Shown piece after piece: positions 18,400 through 29,496 of a DNA stretch of 64,000 nucleotides. Every line of letters begins with the position of its first letter. Within the stretch, counting starts at the first letter, position 1. This stretch comes from Carbonactinospora thermoautotrophica (GTDB lineage: Bacteria > Actinomycetota > Actinomycetes > Streptomycetales > Carbonactinosporaceae), in the NCBI RefSeq assembly GCF_001543895.1, contig NZ_JYIJ01000016.1, positions 186,001-250,000 of the forward strand, in the 5' to 3' direction. The notes under the pieces are model-generated. The model had not been told where the DNA came from and searched no databases. It saw only the letters and a list, made by a program, of their open reading frames with translations. A program made the translations under genes and the position numbers.

Positions 18400-18414
18400 T
18401 GGCAGGCATCCGGG

Positions 18415-19986
18415 CTAGTGGATGAAGGTGGCGGCCTGGTGGGCCAGCTGGAGGACCGGCTGGGGAAGGACGCCGAGCACCACGGTAGCGGCTGCCCCGA
18501 GGGTGATGGTGGCGGTGGTCGCCACCCCGGGCGCGGCCACGGTGGGCCCGTCCGGGACCGGCTCGCTGAAGAACATCAACACGATCACCCGCACGTAGAA
18601 GAACGCCGCCACCGCGCTGGCCAGCACCCCGACCACCACCAGCGGCACCGCCCCGCCGGCCACCGCCGCGGAGAACACCGCGAACTTGCCCATGAACCCG
18701 CTGGTCAGCGGGATCCCGGCGAAGGCGAGCAGGAACAGGGTGAACACCCCGGCCAGCAGCGGGGACCGCCGGCCCAGCCCGGCCCAGCGGGACAGGTGGG
18801 TGGCCTCCCCACCCGGGTCGCGGACCAGGGTGACCACCGCGAACGCGCCCAGGGTGGTGAACCCGTAGGCGGCCAGGTAGAACAGGGTCGCGGCCAGCCC
18901 GGCCCGACTGGTCGCGATCACCCCGGTGAGCAGGAACCCGGCGTGGGCGATGGAGGAGTAGGCCAGCATCCGCTTGATGTCCTGCTGCACCAGCGCGACC
19001 ACCGCGCCGAGCACCATGGTGGCGACCGCCACCCCGGCCAGCACCGGCTGCCAGTCCCAACGCAGCCCGGCCAGCGCCACGTAGAACACCCGCAGCAGCG
19101 CCCCGAACGCGGCCACCTTCGTCGCCGCGGCCATGAACGCGGTGATGGGGGTCGGGGCGCCCTGGTACACGTCCGGGGTCCAGGCGTGGAACGGCACCGC
19201 ACCCACCTTGAACAGCAGGCCCACCCCGACCAGGGCGGTGCCGGCCAGCAGCAGCGGCTCGACCCCGGCGGTGGCCGCGCTCGCCGCGGCGATGTCCCCC
19301 AGCCGCACCGAGCCGGCGAACCCGTACAGCAACGCCACCCCGTACAGGAAGAACGCCGAGGAGAACGCCCCCAGCAGGAAGTACTTCAGCGCCGCCTCCT
19401 GCGACAGCAGCCGCCGCCGGCGGGCCAGCCCGCACAGCAGGTACAGCGGCAGCGACAGCACCTCCAACGCCACGAACATGGTCACCAGATCGTTCGCCGC
19501 CGGGAACAGCAGCATCCCCCCGACCGCGAACAACGTCAGCGGGAACACCTCCGTCTGCGCCGCCCCCGCACTGATCGCGGCCCGCTCCGCCGCCGACCCC
19601 GGCAACGCCGCGGCCTGCGCGGCGAACGCGTCCTGCCCCGCATCCAGGCGCCGCTCGGCCACCAACAACACCGCCAGGATGGACAACACCAACACCGTGC
19701 CCTGCACGAACAGCGTCGGCCCGTCCACCGCCACCGCCCCCGCCGCGGCCAGACCCCGCCGCCCGCCACCGGCCCGGGCCAGGGCCACCACCGCGGCGAA
19801 CGCCCCGACCAGGGCACCGAGCGCCAAGACCACCTGGGTGGCGTACCGGGCCCGGCGGGGCAAGAACGCCTCCACCAACACCCCCACCACCGCCGCCCCG
19901 AACACGACCAGCATCGGCGCCACCCGCGCGTACGCGATCTCCGGCGCCGGAATATCACCAGCGGCCAGCCACACCTGCGCGCTCAC
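18415..19986 (-). CDS. nuoN: NADH-quinone oxidoreductase subunit N
   Basis: 523 residues, an antiporter-like proton-channel subunit of complex I with about 14 membrane helices. The proton-translocation part shows FLLGAFSSAFFLYGVALLYG and the Lys-containing LLFKVGAVPFHAWTPDVYQG. It is the last intact nuo gene. Its GTG start overlaps the stop of a 32-codon mini-ORF created by duplication of the nuoM/nuoN junction. Confidence 0.96.
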   Translation of the reverse strand: MSAQVWLAAGDIPAPEIAYARVAPMLVVFGAAVVGVLVEAFLPRRARYATQVVLALGALVGAFAAVVALARAGGGRRGLAAAGAVAVDGPTLFVQGTVLVLSILAVLLVAERRLDAGQDAFAAQAAALPGSAAERAAISAGAAQTEVFPLTLFAVGGMLLFPAANDLVTMFVALEVLSLPLYLLCGLARRRRLLSQEAALKYFLLGAFSSAFFLYGVALLYGFAGSVRLGDIAAASAATAGVEPLLLAGTALVGVGLLFKVGAVPFHAWTPDVYQGAPTPITAFMAAATKVAAFGALLRVFYVALAGLRWDWQPVLAGVAVATMVLGAVVALVQQDIKRMLAYSSIAHAGFLLTGVIATSRAGLAATLFYLAAYGFTTLGAFAVVTLVRDPGGEATHLSRWAGLGRRSPLLAGVFTLFLLAFAGIPLTSGFMGKFAVFSAAVAGGAVPLVVVGVLASAVAAFFYVRVIVLMFFSEPVPDGPTVAAPGVATTATITLGAAATVVLGVLPQPVLQLAHQAATFIH

Positions 19987-20143
19987 CGGGACCCTCCACT
20001 CCGGGCCGTGTCGACCACCCCGGCGGCCTCCCCGACCACCGGCTTAGCATCGGCCACGGCCAGCCACACCTGCGCGCTCACCGGGACCCTCCACTCCGGG
20101 CCGTGTCGACCACCCCGGCGGCCTCCCCGACCACCGGCTTAGC
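19962..20143. repeat. Tandem direct repeat across the nuoM/nuoN junction
   Basis: An 87-bp sequence at 19962-20048 is repeated exactly at 20057-20143 with an 8-bp spacer (period 95 bp). Each copy holds the last ~20 codons of nuoM and the first codons of nuoN, including the TGA/GTG overlap. Confidence 0.95.
19983..20081 (-). CDS. Chimeric mini-ORF between nuoM and nuoN
   Basis: 32 codons produced by the 95-bp duplication. It begins like NuoN (VSAQVWLA) and ends like NuoM (KPVVGEAAGVVDTARSGGSR). Its GTG overlaps the nuoM TGA and its TGA overlaps the nuoN GTG, so coupling along the operon is kept. It is probably a by-product that lets ribosomes pass from nuoM to nuoN; a function for the peptide itself is not claimed. 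Confidence 0.55.
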   Translation of the reverse strand: MSAQVWLAVADAKPVVGEAAGVVDTARSGGSR

Positions 20144-21676
20144 CTCCGCGATGGTGGGTTGGGGGTCGGTGGCGCCGACCTGCCGCAGGGTGGCCGCCAC
20201 CGCGGGGTTGATCACATCCAGGACCGGCTTGGGATACACCCCCAGGGCCAGGATCACCGCGACCAGCGGGGCGACCGCCCACTTCTCCCGGGCCCCCAGG
20301 TCGGGCAGGCCCTCGGTGCCGGTCTTGACCGGGCCGGTCATGGTGCGCTGGTACAGCCACAGCACATACACCGCCGCCAAGATGATCCCCACCGTGGCGG
20401 CCACGGCGGCGGTCCGGTGCACGGTGAAGGTGCCGACCAGCACCAAAAACTCGCTGACGAAGCTGGACAGCCCCGGCAGCGCCAACGCGGACAGGCCGGC
20501 GACCAGGAACACCCCGGCCAGCACCGGCGCCACCTGCTGCACCCCCCCGTAGTCGGCGATCAACCGCGACCCCCGCCGACTGATCAAAAACCCGGCGACC
20601 AGGAACAACGCCGCGGTGGAGAACCCGTGGTTGACCATGTACAGGGCCGCCCCGGCCTGGGCCTGGCTGGTCATCGCGAACACCCCCAACGCGATGAACC
20701 CAAAATGCGAGACCGACGTGTAGGCGATCAACCGCTTCAGGTCGGTCTGCCCGATCGCCAACAACGCCCCATACAGGATCCCCACCACGCTCAAGGTGAT
20801 CACCAGCGGGGTGAAGAACCGCGACGCGTCGGGGAACAACGGCAGGCAGTAACGCAGCATCCCGAACGTGCCCACCTTGTCCAACACCCCCACCAGCAGC
20901 ACCGCACTGCCCGGGGTCGCCTCCGCCGCCGCGTCCGGCAGCCAGGTATGCACCGGCCACAACGGCGCCTTGATCGCGAACGCGACGAAGAAGCCGAGGA
21001 ACAACAGCTTCGCCGTGCCCGGGTCGAACACCAGCCGCCCATCGCGGATCGCCTGGGTCAACGCGGTGAAGTCGAAGGTACCCACCCCCAGCTGGCGGGC
21101 CGACACCACATACAAGCCGATCACCGCGACCAGCATCAACAGCCCACCGACCAGGCTATACAACAAGAACTTCACCGCCGCGTACGACCGCTGCGGCCCC
21201 CCATACCGCCCGATGAGGAAATACATCGGGACCAGCATCGCCTCGAAAAACACGTAAAACAGGAACACGTCCAGGGCGGCGAACACCCCGACCGTCAACC
21301 CCTCCAACGCCAGGATCAGCGCGAAAAACCCCTTCACACTCCCCCGGCCACCGTCCGCCTCCTGCCAAGAGGCCAAGATCACGATCGGCGTCAACACCGC
21401 CGCCAACGCGATCAGCACCAGCCCGACCCCGTCCACCCCCAGCACGTAACCCACCCCGAACTGCGGGACCCACGGGTGGGACTCCACCAGCTGAAACTGC
21501 GGCCCCCCCGCCCGGAACCGGCTCGCCACCACCACCGCCAACCCCAGCGCGGCCAGCGCCACCCCCAACGCCAACCGCTTAGCCAGCAGGTCACGCCCCC
21601 GAGGCAGCGCGGCCACCAACAGCGACCCAGCCAACGGGACGGCCCCCAACGTCGTCAACCACGGAAACTCAGCCAT
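20078..21676 (-). CDS. nuoM: NADH-quinone oxidoreductase subunit M
   Basis: 532 residues, antiporter-like membrane subunit. The typical region with the key Glu (FYVFFEAMLVPMYFLIGRYG) and the Lys/His region (FVAFAIKAPLWPVHTWLPDA) are both present. It pumps protons together with NuoL and NuoN. Confidence 0.97.
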   Translation of the reverse strand: MAEFPWLTTLGAVPLAGSLLVAALPRGRDLLAKRLALGVALAALGLAVVVASRFRAGGPQFQLVESHPWVPQFGVGYVLGVDGVGLVLIALAAVLTPIVILASWQEADGGRGSVKGFFALILALEGLTVGVFAALDVFLFYVFFEAMLVPMYFLIGRYGGPQRSYAAVKFLLYSLVGGLLMLVAVIGLYVVSARQLGVGTFDFTALTQAIRDGRLVFDPGTAKLLFLGFFVAFAIKAPLWPVHTWLPDAAAEATPGSAVLLVGVLDKVGTFGMLRYCLPLFPDASRFFTPLVITLSVVGILYGALLAIGQTDLKRLIAYTSVSHFGFIALGVFAMTSQAQAGAALYMVNHGFSTAALFLVAGFLISRRGSRLIADYGGVQQVAPVLAGVFLVAGLSALALPGLSSFVSEFLVLVGTFTVHRTAAVAATVGIILAAVYVLWLYQRTMTGPVKTGTEGLPDLGAREKWAVAPLVAVILALGVYPKPVLDVINPAVAATLRQVGATDPQPTIAEAKPVVGEAAGVVDTARSGGSR

Positions 21677-21707
21677 CCCTCACGCCATCCCTCACGCCAT
21701 CCCTCAC
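21669..21707 (-). repeat. 12-bp triplicate forming a mini-ORF between nuoL and nuoM
   Basis: GTGAGGGATGGC occurs three times in a row on the minus strand (21707-21672). Read from the GTG overlapping the nuoL stop it encodes [12 protein letters not shown] and a TGA that overlaps the beginning of nuoM. Each repeat contains both a GTG and an ATG. It bridges the two genes without untranslated space. Confidence 0.8.
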
Positions 21708-23641
21708 AGCCTCACCCACACCAGCGCGGCCACCACCACGGCCGCCCCGCCCAGCATCGACAACGCATACGAGCGCACGAACCCGGTCTGCAGCCGGCGC
21801 ACCCGCCCGGCGGTGCCGCCGACCAGGGCGGCCAACCCGTTCACCGCCCCGTCCACCCCGCGGGTGTCGGTGAACACCAGGAACCGGGTGAGCAGCTGCC
21901 CGGGCCGCATGAACACCGCCTCGTTCACCGCGTCCCCGTACAGGTCCCGCCGGGCCGCCACCGTGACCGGCGACACGTCTCCCGGCGCCACCGCCGGCAC
22001 CGGCCGGGCCCCGTACCGGACATAGGCGACCCACACCCCGAGGGCGACCACCGCCAAGGTGGCCAAGGTGATCACCCACACCGGCAGCGGCGGGTGCGGC
22101 TCGGCGTGCCCGACCACCGGCTCCAGCCAGCGCACGAACCCATCCCCCAGCCACAGCAAAAACCCCGAGGCCACCGACCCCACCGCCAAGACGACCATCG
22201 GCCCGGTCATGACCCGCGGGGACTCGTGCGGATGCGCATCCTCCGCCCAGCGCCGCTCCCCGAAGAACGTCATCAACATCACCCGGGTCATGTAGAACGC
22301 GGTGATCCCCGCCCCGGCCAGCGCCGCGCCCCCCAACACCCACCCGCGGATGCCACCGGCGGCGAACGCCACCTCGATGATCTTGTCCTTGGAGAAGAAC
22401 CCGGCGAACGGCGGCACCCCGATGATCGCCAAATAGCCCAGCCCGAAGGTGGCGAAGGTCACCGGCATCACCGCCCGCAGCCCCCCGAACCGGCGCATGT
22501 CCACCTCGTCGTTCATCGCGTGCATCACCGACCCCGAGCCCAGGAACAGGCCGGCCTTGAAAAACCCGTGGGTCAGCAGATGCATGATCGCGAACGCGTA
22601 CCCGGCCGGCCCCAGCCCCGCGGCCAACACCATGTACCCGATCTGCGACATCGTCGACGCCGCGAGGGCCTTTTTGATGTCGTCCTTCGCGCACCCGATC
22701 ACCGCGCCGAACAACAGCGTCACCACGCCCACCGCGACCACCCCCAGCTGGGCGTCCGGCGCCGCGTCGAAGACCGCGTGCGAGCGGGTGATCAGATACA
22801 CCCCGGCGGTGACCATGGTCGCCGCGTGGATCAGCGCCGACACCGGGGTCGGGCCCTCCATCGCGTCCAACAACCACGACTGCAACGGGACCTGCGCGGA
22901 CTTGCCGCATGCGCCGAGCAACAGCAGCAGCCCGATCGCGGTCAGCGTGCCCTCCCCCGCAGCGCCGGCCTTCGCGAACACGTCCGCGAAGGCCACCGAC
23001 CCGAACGCGGCGAACATCACCATGATCGCCAACGACAGGCCGAAGTCCCCGACCCGGTTCACCACGAACGCCTTCTTCGCCGCGACCGCCGCCGACGGCT
23101 TGTGCTGCCAAAACCCGATCAACAGGTACGAGGCCAGGCCCACCCCCTCCCAGCCCACGTACAACACCAGGTAGTTGTCGGCCAGCACCAGCAGCAGCAT
23201 CGCCGCCAAAAACAGGTTCAAATACGCGAAAAACCGCCGCCGGTTCGGGTCATGCGCCATGTACCCCACCGAATACAGGTGGATCAGCGACCCCACCCCC
23301 GTGATCAGCAGCACGAAGGCCAGCGACAGCGGGTCCAGCAGCAGACCCAGGTCCACCTGGAAGTCGCCCACCGGCACCCAGGAGAACAGGTGCACACTCC
23401 GGCTGCGCTGCTCCGGCGCCAGCCTGGCCAGGTCGACGAAGGCGAGCAGGCCGTAGGCGAAGCTGGCCAGGCTCACCCCCACCGCCAACCAATGGCCCCA
23501 GGCGTTCGTCCGCCGCCCACCCAGCAGCAACACCGCCGCACCCAGCAAGGGCAGCGCGATGAGCAGCCACGCGTTCGTCTGGATGGCGCCGGACGCCGCC
23601 TCAGTCGCGGCGCGCGCCCCCTCGGCGAGAAAGCTGTCCAC
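21704..23641 (-). CDS. nuoL: NADH-quinone oxidoreductase subunit L
   Basis: 645 residues, the largest antiporter-like subunit with the long C-terminal lateral helix. Core motifs are [18 protein letters not shown] and [20 protein letters not shown]. Length is normal for the family. It lies 12 nt after nuoK. Confidence 0.97.
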   Translation of the reverse strand: MDSFLAEGARAATEAASGAIQTNAWLLIALPLLGAAVLLLGGRRTNAWGHWLAVGVSLASFAYGLLAFVDLARLAPEQRSRSVHLFSWVPVGDFQVDLGLLLDPLSLAFVLLITGVGSLIHLYSVGYMAHDPNRRRFFAYLNLFLAAMLLLVLADNYLVLYVGWEGVGLASYLLIGFWQHKPSAAVAAKKAFVVNRVGDFGLSLAIMVMFAAFGSVAFADVFAKAGAAGEGTLTAIGLLLLLGACGKSAQVPLQSWLLDAMEGPTPVSALIHAATMVTAGVYLITRSHAVFDAAPDAQLGVVAVGVVTLLFGAVIGCAKDDIKKALAASTMSQIGYMVLAAGLGPAGYAFAIMHLLTHGFFKAGLFLGSGSVMHAMNDEVDMRRFGGLRAVMPVTFATFGLGYLAIIGVPPFAGFFSKDKIIEVAFAAGGIRGWVLGGAALAGAGITAFYMTRVMLMTFFGERRWAEDAHPHESPRVMTGPMVVLAVGSVASGFLLWLGDGFVRWLEPVVGHAEPHPPLPVWVITLATLAVVALGVWVAYVRYGARPVPAVAPGDVSPVTVAARRDLYGDAVNEAVFMRPGQLLTRFLVFTDTRGVDGAVNGLAALVGGTAGRVRRLQTGFVRSYALSMLGGAAVVVAALVWVRL

Positions 23642-23653
23642 GTTCTGCCCCTC

Positions 23654-23953
23654 TTAGTACTTCAGCAGGTTGGCGTCATCGACGGAGGCCGACCGGCGGG
23701 TCCGGAAAATCGTCACAATGATCGCCAACCCGACCACCACCTCCGCCGCCGCGACCACCATGGTGAAGAACGCCGCCACCTGCCCCTCCAGGTTGCCCAC
23801 CACCCGCGCGAACGTCACAAACGCCAGATTCGCCGCGTTCAGCATCAACTCGATGCACATGAACACCAAAATCGCGTTCCGCCGGATCAACACCCCCGCC
23901 GCGCCGACCGTGAACAACACCGCCGACAAATACAGGTAGTACACCGGGCTCAC
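23654..23953 (-). CDS. nuoK: NADH-quinone oxidoreductase subunit K
   Basis: 99 residues with three membrane helices and the two conserved membrane Glu, one in [16 protein letters not shown] and one in [14 protein letters not shown]. This is part of the proton/quinone-coupling path. Start and nuoJ stop overlap by 4 nt (ATGA-type). Confidence 0.97.
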   Translation of the reverse strand: MSPVYYLYLSAVLFTVGAAGVLIRRNAILVFMCIELMLNAANLAFVTFARVVGNLEGQVAAFFTMVVAAAEVVVGLAIIVTIFRTRRSASVDDANLLKY

Positions 23954-24774
23954 CGGCCACCCCCCTCCTCCAACTCCCCGGCGGCACCGGGGCGGCGCAG
24001 CTGGGCGCCGGCCACCTGCCCGACCCCGGTCCGGGCCGCCACCGCCCCCGGCACCGAGTTCTCCGCCGGCCGCCCATCCGGCAACAGCGCCGGCATGTCC
24101 ACCGCGTTGTGCCGCGCGTACACCCCCGGATTCGGCAACGGGCTCACCCGCCCACCCCGGGCCGCGAAGTTCCGGAACCGCTCCTCGGCCAGCTCCCGCT
24201 GGCCCTTACGCGGCTCGGTCCGCTCCCGGTGCGCCAACACCATCGCCCCCAACGCCGCCGTGATCAACAACGCGCTGGTCACCTCGAACGCCCACACGTA
24301 CCGGGTGAAGATCAACTCCGCCAGCGCCGACACGTTCCCGCCCGCATTGGCCTGCCCCAGGCCCACCACCCGGGGAAACACCACCCGGCCCAACCCGGCC
24401 ACCACCAACGCCCCAAAGCCCAGCCCGGCCGCGATCGCCGCCCACCGCTGGCCCCGCAACGTCTCCACCAGCGAATCGGAGGAGTCCACCCCGACCAGCA
24501 TCAACACGAACAAAAACAGCATCATGATCGCGCCGGTGTAGACCACCACCTGCACCACACCGAGGAACACCGCGTCCTGGGTGAGGTAGAACACCGCCAG
24601 ACACAACATCACCAACGCCAACAGCAGCGCACTGTGCACCGCCTTCCGCACCGCGACCATCCCGATCGCGGCCAACACCGCCACCGGCGCCAGAATCCAG
24701 AACACAACCGCCTCGGCCGCACCCGCCTGCGACACCGCGGCCACTGTGGTAGCGACTGTGGTAGCGAAAGTCAT
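23950..24774 (-). CDS. nuoJ: NADH-quinone oxidoreductase subunit J
   Basis: About 274 residues. Five N-terminal membrane helices ([40 protein letters not shown]) are followed by a long polar C-terminal extension common in actinobacteria. ATG at 24774 overlaps the nuoI TGA; a GTG one codon earlier is possible. Confidence 0.95.
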   Translation of the reverse strand: MTFATTVATTVAAVSQAGAAEAVVFWILAPVAVLAAIGMVAVRKAVHSALLLALVMLCLAVFYLTQDAVFLGVVQVVVYTGAIMMLFLFVLMLVGVDSSDSLVETLRGQRWAAIAAGLGFGALVVAGLGRVVFPRVVGLGQANAGGNVSALAELIFTRYVWAFEVTSALLITAALGAMVLAHRERTEPRKGQRELAEERFRNFAARGGRVSPLPNPGVYARHNAVDMPALLPDGRPAENSVPGAVAARTGVGQVAGAQLRRPGAAGELEEGGGR

Positions 24775-25388
24775 CACTGCTTCGCCTCGCTCCCGGTGGT
24801 GGCCGGCTGCTGGTGATCCTCACCTTCAGGCAGCACGCCTTCGCGTTCGCCGCGGGCGACCTGCTCCAGCAACTCCGGCGCGGCCTGCGTCACCGCCCCC
24901 CGGTAGTAGTCCTCCGCCTCGGTGCCCGGATACATCGGGTGCGGCGGGGCCACCATGCCCGGGCGCAGCGGCGCCAGCAGCTGCTCCTTGGTGTAGATCA
25001 TGCTCTCCCGGCTGGTGCCCGCCAGCTCATACTCGTTACTCATCGTCAACGCCCGGGTCGGGCACGCCTCGATACACAACCCGCAGAAGATGCACCGCAG
25101 ATAGTTGATCTGATACACCCGCCCGTACCGCTCCCCGGGGGAGTAACGCTCCTCCTCGGTGTTGTCCGCCCCCTCCACATAGATCGCATCCGCCGGGCAG
25201 GCCCACGCGCACAACTCACACCCGACACACTTCTCCAACCCATCCGGATGCCGGTTCAGCACGTGCCGGCCATGGAACCGCGGCGCGACCTGCTTCTTCT
25301 CCTCCGGGTAGAACTCGGTGTTCGCCTTCTTGAACATCGTCGCGAAGGTCACACCGAACCCCGCGACCGGATCCAGAAACCTAGGCAC
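24774..25388 (-). CDS. nuoI: NADH-quinone oxidoreductase subunit I (2 x [4Fe-4S])
   Basis: 204 residues. Two ferredoxin clusters: [12 protein letters not shown] and [16 protein letters not shown], clusters N6a/N6b passing electrons towards the quinone site. The GTG at 25388 ([15 protein letters not shown]) is inside the nuoH end, giving an 8-nt overlap. The C-terminus carries a Pro-rich extension. Confidence 0.96.
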   Translation of the reverse strand: MPRFLDPVAGFGVTFATMFKKANTEFYPEEKKQVAPRFHGRHVLNRHPDGLEKCVGCELCAWACPADAIYVEGADNTEEERYSPGERYGRVYQINYLRCIFCGLCIEACPTRALTMSNEYELAGTSRESMIYTKEQLLAPLRPGMVAPPHPMYPGTEAEDYYRGAVTQAAPELLEQVARGEREGVLPEGEDHQQPATTGSEAKQ

Positions 25389-26751
25389 CGCTACCCTCCC
25401 GTTCCGGCACACCCACCGCACCAGTCGTCGTCGTCGCGGTCGCCGTCACGGCGCGGGCGCGGGCGCGGCGCGGCACCGCCGGCAGCTGCTGGCCGGGCAA
25501 CGGCGGCACCGGGAACCCACCCGCCATCGGATCAAACTCCCGGGGCCGCCCGGCCAGCGCGGACCCGCCAGCGGCCGCCCGCTTCTCCTTACGCGCCGCG
25601 AAGATGTCGTACACGAAGCTCAGCAGGATCACCGCGGCCAGCACCCCGGCCCCCAAGACCAGCACCCGCTGGGTGTCCACCCCCTGGTTCCGCAACGCCC
25701 GCACCGTGGCCACCAGCACGATCCACAGCAGCGACACCGGGATCAACACCTTCCACCCCAGCTTCATGAACTGGTCATAGCGCAGCCGCGGCAACGTACC
25801 CCGCAACCAGATGAACACAAAGATCAACGCCAGCACCTTGGCCAGGAACCACACCACCGGCCACCAGCCGCTGTTCGCCCCCGCCCACAACGACACCGGC
25901 CACGGCGCCCGCCAGCCACCCAAAAACAGCGTGGTCGCCAACGCCGACACGGTGACCATGTTGATGTACTCGGCCAGGAAAAACAGCGCGAACTTCAACG
26001 ACGAATACTCGGTGTGGAACCCCCCAACCAGCTCCCCCTCCGCCTCCGGCAGGTCAAACGGCGCCCGGTTGGTCTCCCCCACCATCGCCACCAGATACAC
26101 CACAAACGACGGCAACAACGCCACCGCGAACCACAACCGCTCCTGCGCCGCCACGATCTGCGAGGTCGACATCGACCCCGCGTACAAAAACACCGCCGCG
26201 AACGACAGGCTCATCGCCACCTCATACGAGATCATCTGCGCACTCGAGCGCAGCCCCCCCAACAGCGGATACGTCGACCCCGACGACCACCCCGCCAACA
26301 CGATCCCGTAGATCCCCACCGAGGCCACCGCCAGCACATACAGCACCGCCACCGGCAGATCGGTCAACTGCAGCGCCGTCTCCTCCCCCAACACCGACAC
26401 CTGCGGCCCGAACGGGATCACCGCAAACGCCAAAAACGCCGGAATCGCCGAGATGACCGGCGCCAACACGAACACCACCCGATCCGCCGCCCGCGGGATG
26501 ATGTCCTCCTTCAACGCCAACTTCACCCCGTCCGCCAACCCCTGCAGCACACCGGCCGGACCCACCCGATTCGGACCCACCCGCATCTGCATGAACGCCA
26601 CCACCCGCCGCTCAAACCAAATGTTGAACAGCGTGATGACCACCAAAAACCCAAACACCACCACGGCCTTACCCAGGACCAGCCACCACGGGTCATCCAC
26701 CAACACCCGCGCCGCCGGAGACTCCTGAGCCAACAGTTCGACCGCGTTCAT
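25381..26751 (-). CDS. nuoH: NADH-quinone oxidoreductase subunit H
   Basis: 456 residues with 8 membrane helices forming part of the quinone chamber. Conserved segments are [19 protein letters not shown] (the cytosolic loop near residue 57) and [21 protein letters not shown] polar C-terminal extension (Ala/Arg/Thr-rich) is added. Two degenerate mini-ORFs resembling its own N-terminus lie directly upstream. Confidence 0.96.
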   Translation of the reverse strand: MNAVELLAQESPAARVLVDDPWWLVLGKAVVVFGFLVVITLFNIWFERRVVAFMQMRVGPNRVGPAGVLQGLADGVKLALKEDIIPRAADRVVFVLAPVISAIPAFLAFAVIPFGPQVSVLGEETALQLTDLPVAVLYVLAVASVGIYGIVLAGWSSGSTYPLLGGLRSSAQMISYEVAMSLSFAAVFLYAGSMSTSQIVAAQERLWFAVALLPSFVVYLVAMVGETNRAPFDLPEAEGELVGGFHTEYSSLKFALFFLAEYINMVTVSALATTLFLGGWRAPWPVSLWAGANSGWWPVVWFLAKVLALIFVFIWLRGTLPRLRYDQFMKLGWKVLIPVSLLWIVLVATVRALRNQGVDTQRVLVLGAGVLAAVILLSFVYDIFAARKEKRAAAGGSALAGRPREFDPMAGGFPVPPLPGQQLPAVPRRARARAVTATATTTTGAVGVPEREGSGA

Positions 26752-26834
26752 GCCCGCCCTCCAAGGGCCTCACCGACGGACCGGACCCAGGCCGCCGAGG
26801 ATGTGCTCTGGGCCAGCAGTTCGACCGCGTTCAT
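26748..26834 (-). CDS. Mini-ORF 2 at the nuoG/nuoH junction
   Basis: 28 codons. It starts MNAVELLAQ, identical to NuoH residues 1-9, and ends LGGRA, close to the RGGRA end of NuoG. Its stop overlaps the nuoH ATG (ATGA) and its start overlaps the stop of mini-ORF 1 (ATGA). It fits a relic of junction duplication; a peptide function is not claimed. Confidence 0.5.
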   Translation of the reverse strand: MNAVELLAQSTSSAAWVRSVGEALGGRA

Positions 26835-26947
26835 GCCTGCTCCCTGTCACTGGTCGGGCTCGCGAGCTCACCCTCCGCGAGGGCCCCACCGATGGGCCGG
26901 ACCCAAACCACCCACGCTTCCTGAGCGAGGAAGGCAACCGCGCTCAT
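26831..26947 (-). CDS. Mini-ORF 1 at the nuoG/nuoH junction
   Basis: 38 codons starting [20 protein letters not shown], a diverged version of the NuoH N-terminus ([10 protein letters not shown]). The ATG overlaps the nuoG TGA and the stop overlaps the next mini-ORF. It shares WVRP/WVRS and GGAL/GEAL blocks with mini-ORF 2, so the two are tandem copies of different age. Confidence 0.5.
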   Translation of the reverse strand: MSAVAFLAQEAWVVWVRPIGGALAEGELASPTSDREQA

Positions 26948-29496
26948 GCCCGCCCCCCACGGGTCTGGTCGGTGGACTGGACCGGAGCCGTCTGCGTCGC
27001 CGCACGGGAGATCCGCACGATGGCGCCGGCGGTGACGCCGAGGTCGCGGTGCACCACCGAGCCCGGGGAGTTGGCCGGCACCCACACCACCCGCTCGGGC
27101 ATGGCGGTGACCACCAGCGGCAACGTGACCGCACCCCGGTCGGTGGCCACCGTGACCAGGTCCCCGTCACCCGCGCCGATCTCCGCCGCGGTCGCCGCCG
27201 CGAGCCGCACCACCGGCCGGCGCGCGGTCCCGGCCAGGTACGGCTCCCCGTCCTGCAGCCGGCCGTTGTCCAGCAGCATCCGCCAAGTGGTGAGCACCGC
27301 CTCGCCCACCCCCGGGCGCGGCAGGCCGGAGAACACCGGCCCCGCCACCGGCGGGGGTACGGCCCGCTCCCCGGTCCAGACACCGAGCTGCTCCAACTCA
27401 CGGCGGGCCGCGCCCGGATCCGGCAGGCCCAGGTGCACGTCCATCGCGTCCGCCAGCGCGTTCAGCACCCGCAGATCACTCAACGTGTCCGCGTCCCGCA
27501 GCGCCTGGGGGAACGGCCGCCACCGGCCCTCCCAGTTCACGAACGTGCCCGGCTTCTCCGCCACCGCCGCCACCGGGAACACCACCTGCGCGTGCTCGGT
27601 CACCGCGCTGGGCCGCAACTCCAGGCTGACCACGAACGGCACCTCCGCCAACGCCTCCCGCGCCGCGGCCGGGTCCGGCAGGTCCTCCACCTCCACCCCC
27701 GCCACCACCAGGGCGTCGACCAGCCCGTCCCGGGCCGCCCGAAGAATCCCCTCAGTGTCCCGGCCGGGCACCACCGGCAACTCCGCGGTCCCCCACACCC
27801 GGGCCACCTCCGCCCGCGCCCGGGTATCGTCGACCGGCCGCCCACCGGGCAGCAGGCCCGCCACCGCGCCCGCCTCGAGCGCGCCCCGCTCCCCCGCCCG
27901 GCGCGGCACCCACCCCAGCTTGGCACCGGTCCGCTCGGCCAGCCGCGCCGCCGCGCTGAACGCGCCGGGCACCCCGGCCAGCCGCTCCCCGACCAGCACC
28001 ACCGCCCCCGGCCGGCGCAGCAGCTCCGCGGCCTCGGCGAGCACCCCCGCATCCAACCCGGACACGCCCGCATCGAGGGTGGCCAGCGCCTGGGCGAAGT
28101 CATCCCCGGCCAGGGCGTCCAACAGCCGGGGTTCGGCGCCGGGGGCGGCCGGCAGCAGCCGGCCGAACATCTTCTCCAGCCCGCGGGTCGCGAACGGCGC
28201 GATCGAGAAGACCTTGACGTTCTTCTTGCGGGCGCCCTTGCGCAACCGCAGGAAGACGATCGGGCACTCCTCCTCCGGCTCCAACCCGGCCAGCACGACG
28301 ACCGGCGCGTTCTCCAGGTCCTCGTACGTCGGGGTCCGCCCGTCACCCGGTCGCCCCCCCGCCACGTACGCGGCCAGGAACTCGGCCTCCTCCACCGAGC
28401 ACGGCCGGGCCCGAAAATCGATGTCGTTGGTGTTGAGCGCCACCCGGGCGAACTTCGCGTACGCGTAGGCGTCCTCCACCGTCAACCGGCCCCCGGTCAG
28501 CACCGCGGCCCGGCCCCGCGCCCGCACCAGCCCCCGGGCGGCGATCGCCAGAGCCTCCGGCCAGGACGCGGGCACCAGCTCCCCGGTCTCCTCGTCCCGC
28601 ACCAGCGGGTGAGTCAACCGGTCCGGCACGGTGGCGTACTGGAACGCCCACCGGCCCTTGTCACAGTTCCACTCCTCGTTCACCGCCGGGTCGTCCCCGG
28701 CCAACCGCCGCAACACCCGCCCCCGCCGGTGATCAGTCCGCTGCGCACACCCGGCCGCGCAGTGCTCACACACGCTCGAGGTGGACACCAGATCAAACGG
28801 GCGGGACCGGAACCGGTACGCCGCCCCGGTCAACGCCCCCACCGGGCAGATCTGCACCGTGTTCCCGGAGAAATACGACTCGAACGGCTGCTTCTCATAG
28901 ATCCCGACCTGCTGCAGCGCCCCCCGCTCCAGCATCTCGATGAACGGATCCCCCGCCACCTGGGCAGAGAACCGGGTGCACCGCGCACACAACACACACC
29001 GCTCCCGGTCCAACAACACCTGCGAGGAGATCGCGACCGGCTTGGGGAAGGTACGCTTACGCCCCTCAAACCGGGACTCGGCCCGCCCGTTGGACATCGC
29101 CTGGTTCTGCAGCGGACACTCCCCACCCTTGTCACACACCGGGCAATCCAACGGGTGGTTGATCAGCAGCAGCTCCATCACACCCTGCTGCGCCTTATCC
29201 GCCACCGGCGAGGTCAACTGCGTGCGCACCACCATCCCATCGGTGACGGTCGTGGTGCACGCCGCCAGCGGCTTACGCTGCCCCTCCACCTCCACCAGGC
29301 ACTGGCGGCAGGCACCCACCGGGTCGAGCAGCGGGTGGTCGCAGAACCGCGGGATCTGGATGCCGAGCAGCTCGGCGGCCCGGATCACCAGCGTGCCCTT
29401 CGGCACGGAGATCTCGAAGCCGTCGATCGTCACCGTGACCAGATCGTCCCGGCGCTCCACCGGCCCACCCGCGGCGTTCGTCGTCGTCACAGTCAT
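26944..29496 (-). CDS. nuoG: NADH-quinone oxidoreductase subunit G
   Basis: 850 residues, the large peripheral-arm Fe-S subunit. N-terminal [2Fe-2S] ligands are in [20 protein letters not shown], followed by the His-Cys [4Fe-4S] region [28 protein letters not shown], and a molybdopterin-oxidoreductase-like domain with [20 protein letters not shown]. Its ATG overlaps the stop of a mini-ORF that resembles the end of NuoF. Confidence 0.96.
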   Translation of the reverse strand: MTVTTTNAAGGPVERRDDLVTVTIDGFEISVPKGTLVIRAAELLGIQIPRFCDHPLLDPVGACRQCLVEVEGQRKPLAACTTTVTDGMVVRTQLTSPVADKAQQGVMELLLINHPLDCPVCDKGGECPLQNQAMSNGRAESRFEGRKRTFPKPVAISSQVLLDRERCVLCARCTRFSAQVAGDPFIEMLERGALQQVGIYEKQPFESYFSGNTVQICPVGALTGAAYRFRSRPFDLVSTSSVCEHCAAGCAQRTDHRRGRVLRRLAGDDPAVNEEWNCDKGRWAFQYATVPDRLTHPLVRDEETGELVPASWPEALAIAARGLVRARGRAAVLTGGRLTVEDAYAYAKFARVALNTNDIDFRARPCSVEEAEFLAAYVAGGRPGDGRTPTYEDLENAPVVVLAGLEPEEECPIVFLRLRKGARKKNVKVFSIAPFATRGLEKMFGRLLPAAPGAEPRLLDALAGDDFAQALATLDAGVSGLDAGVLAEAAELLRRPGAVVLVGERLAGVPGAFSAAARLAERTGAKLGWVPRRAGERGALEAGAVAGLLPGGRPVDDTRARAEVARVWGTAELPVVPGRDTEGILRAARDGLVDALVVAGVEVEDLPDPAAAREALAEVPFVVSLELRPSAVTEHAQVVFPVAAVAEKPGTFVNWEGRWRPFPQALRDADTLSDLRVLNALADAMDVHLGLPDPGAARRELEQLGVWTGERAVPPPVAGPVFSGLPRPGVGEAVLTTWRMLLDNGRLQDGEPYLAGTARRPVVRLAAATAAEIGAGDGDLVTVATDRGAVTLPLVVTAMPERVVWVPANSPGSVVHRDLGVTAGAIVRISRAATQTAPVQSTDQTRGGRA

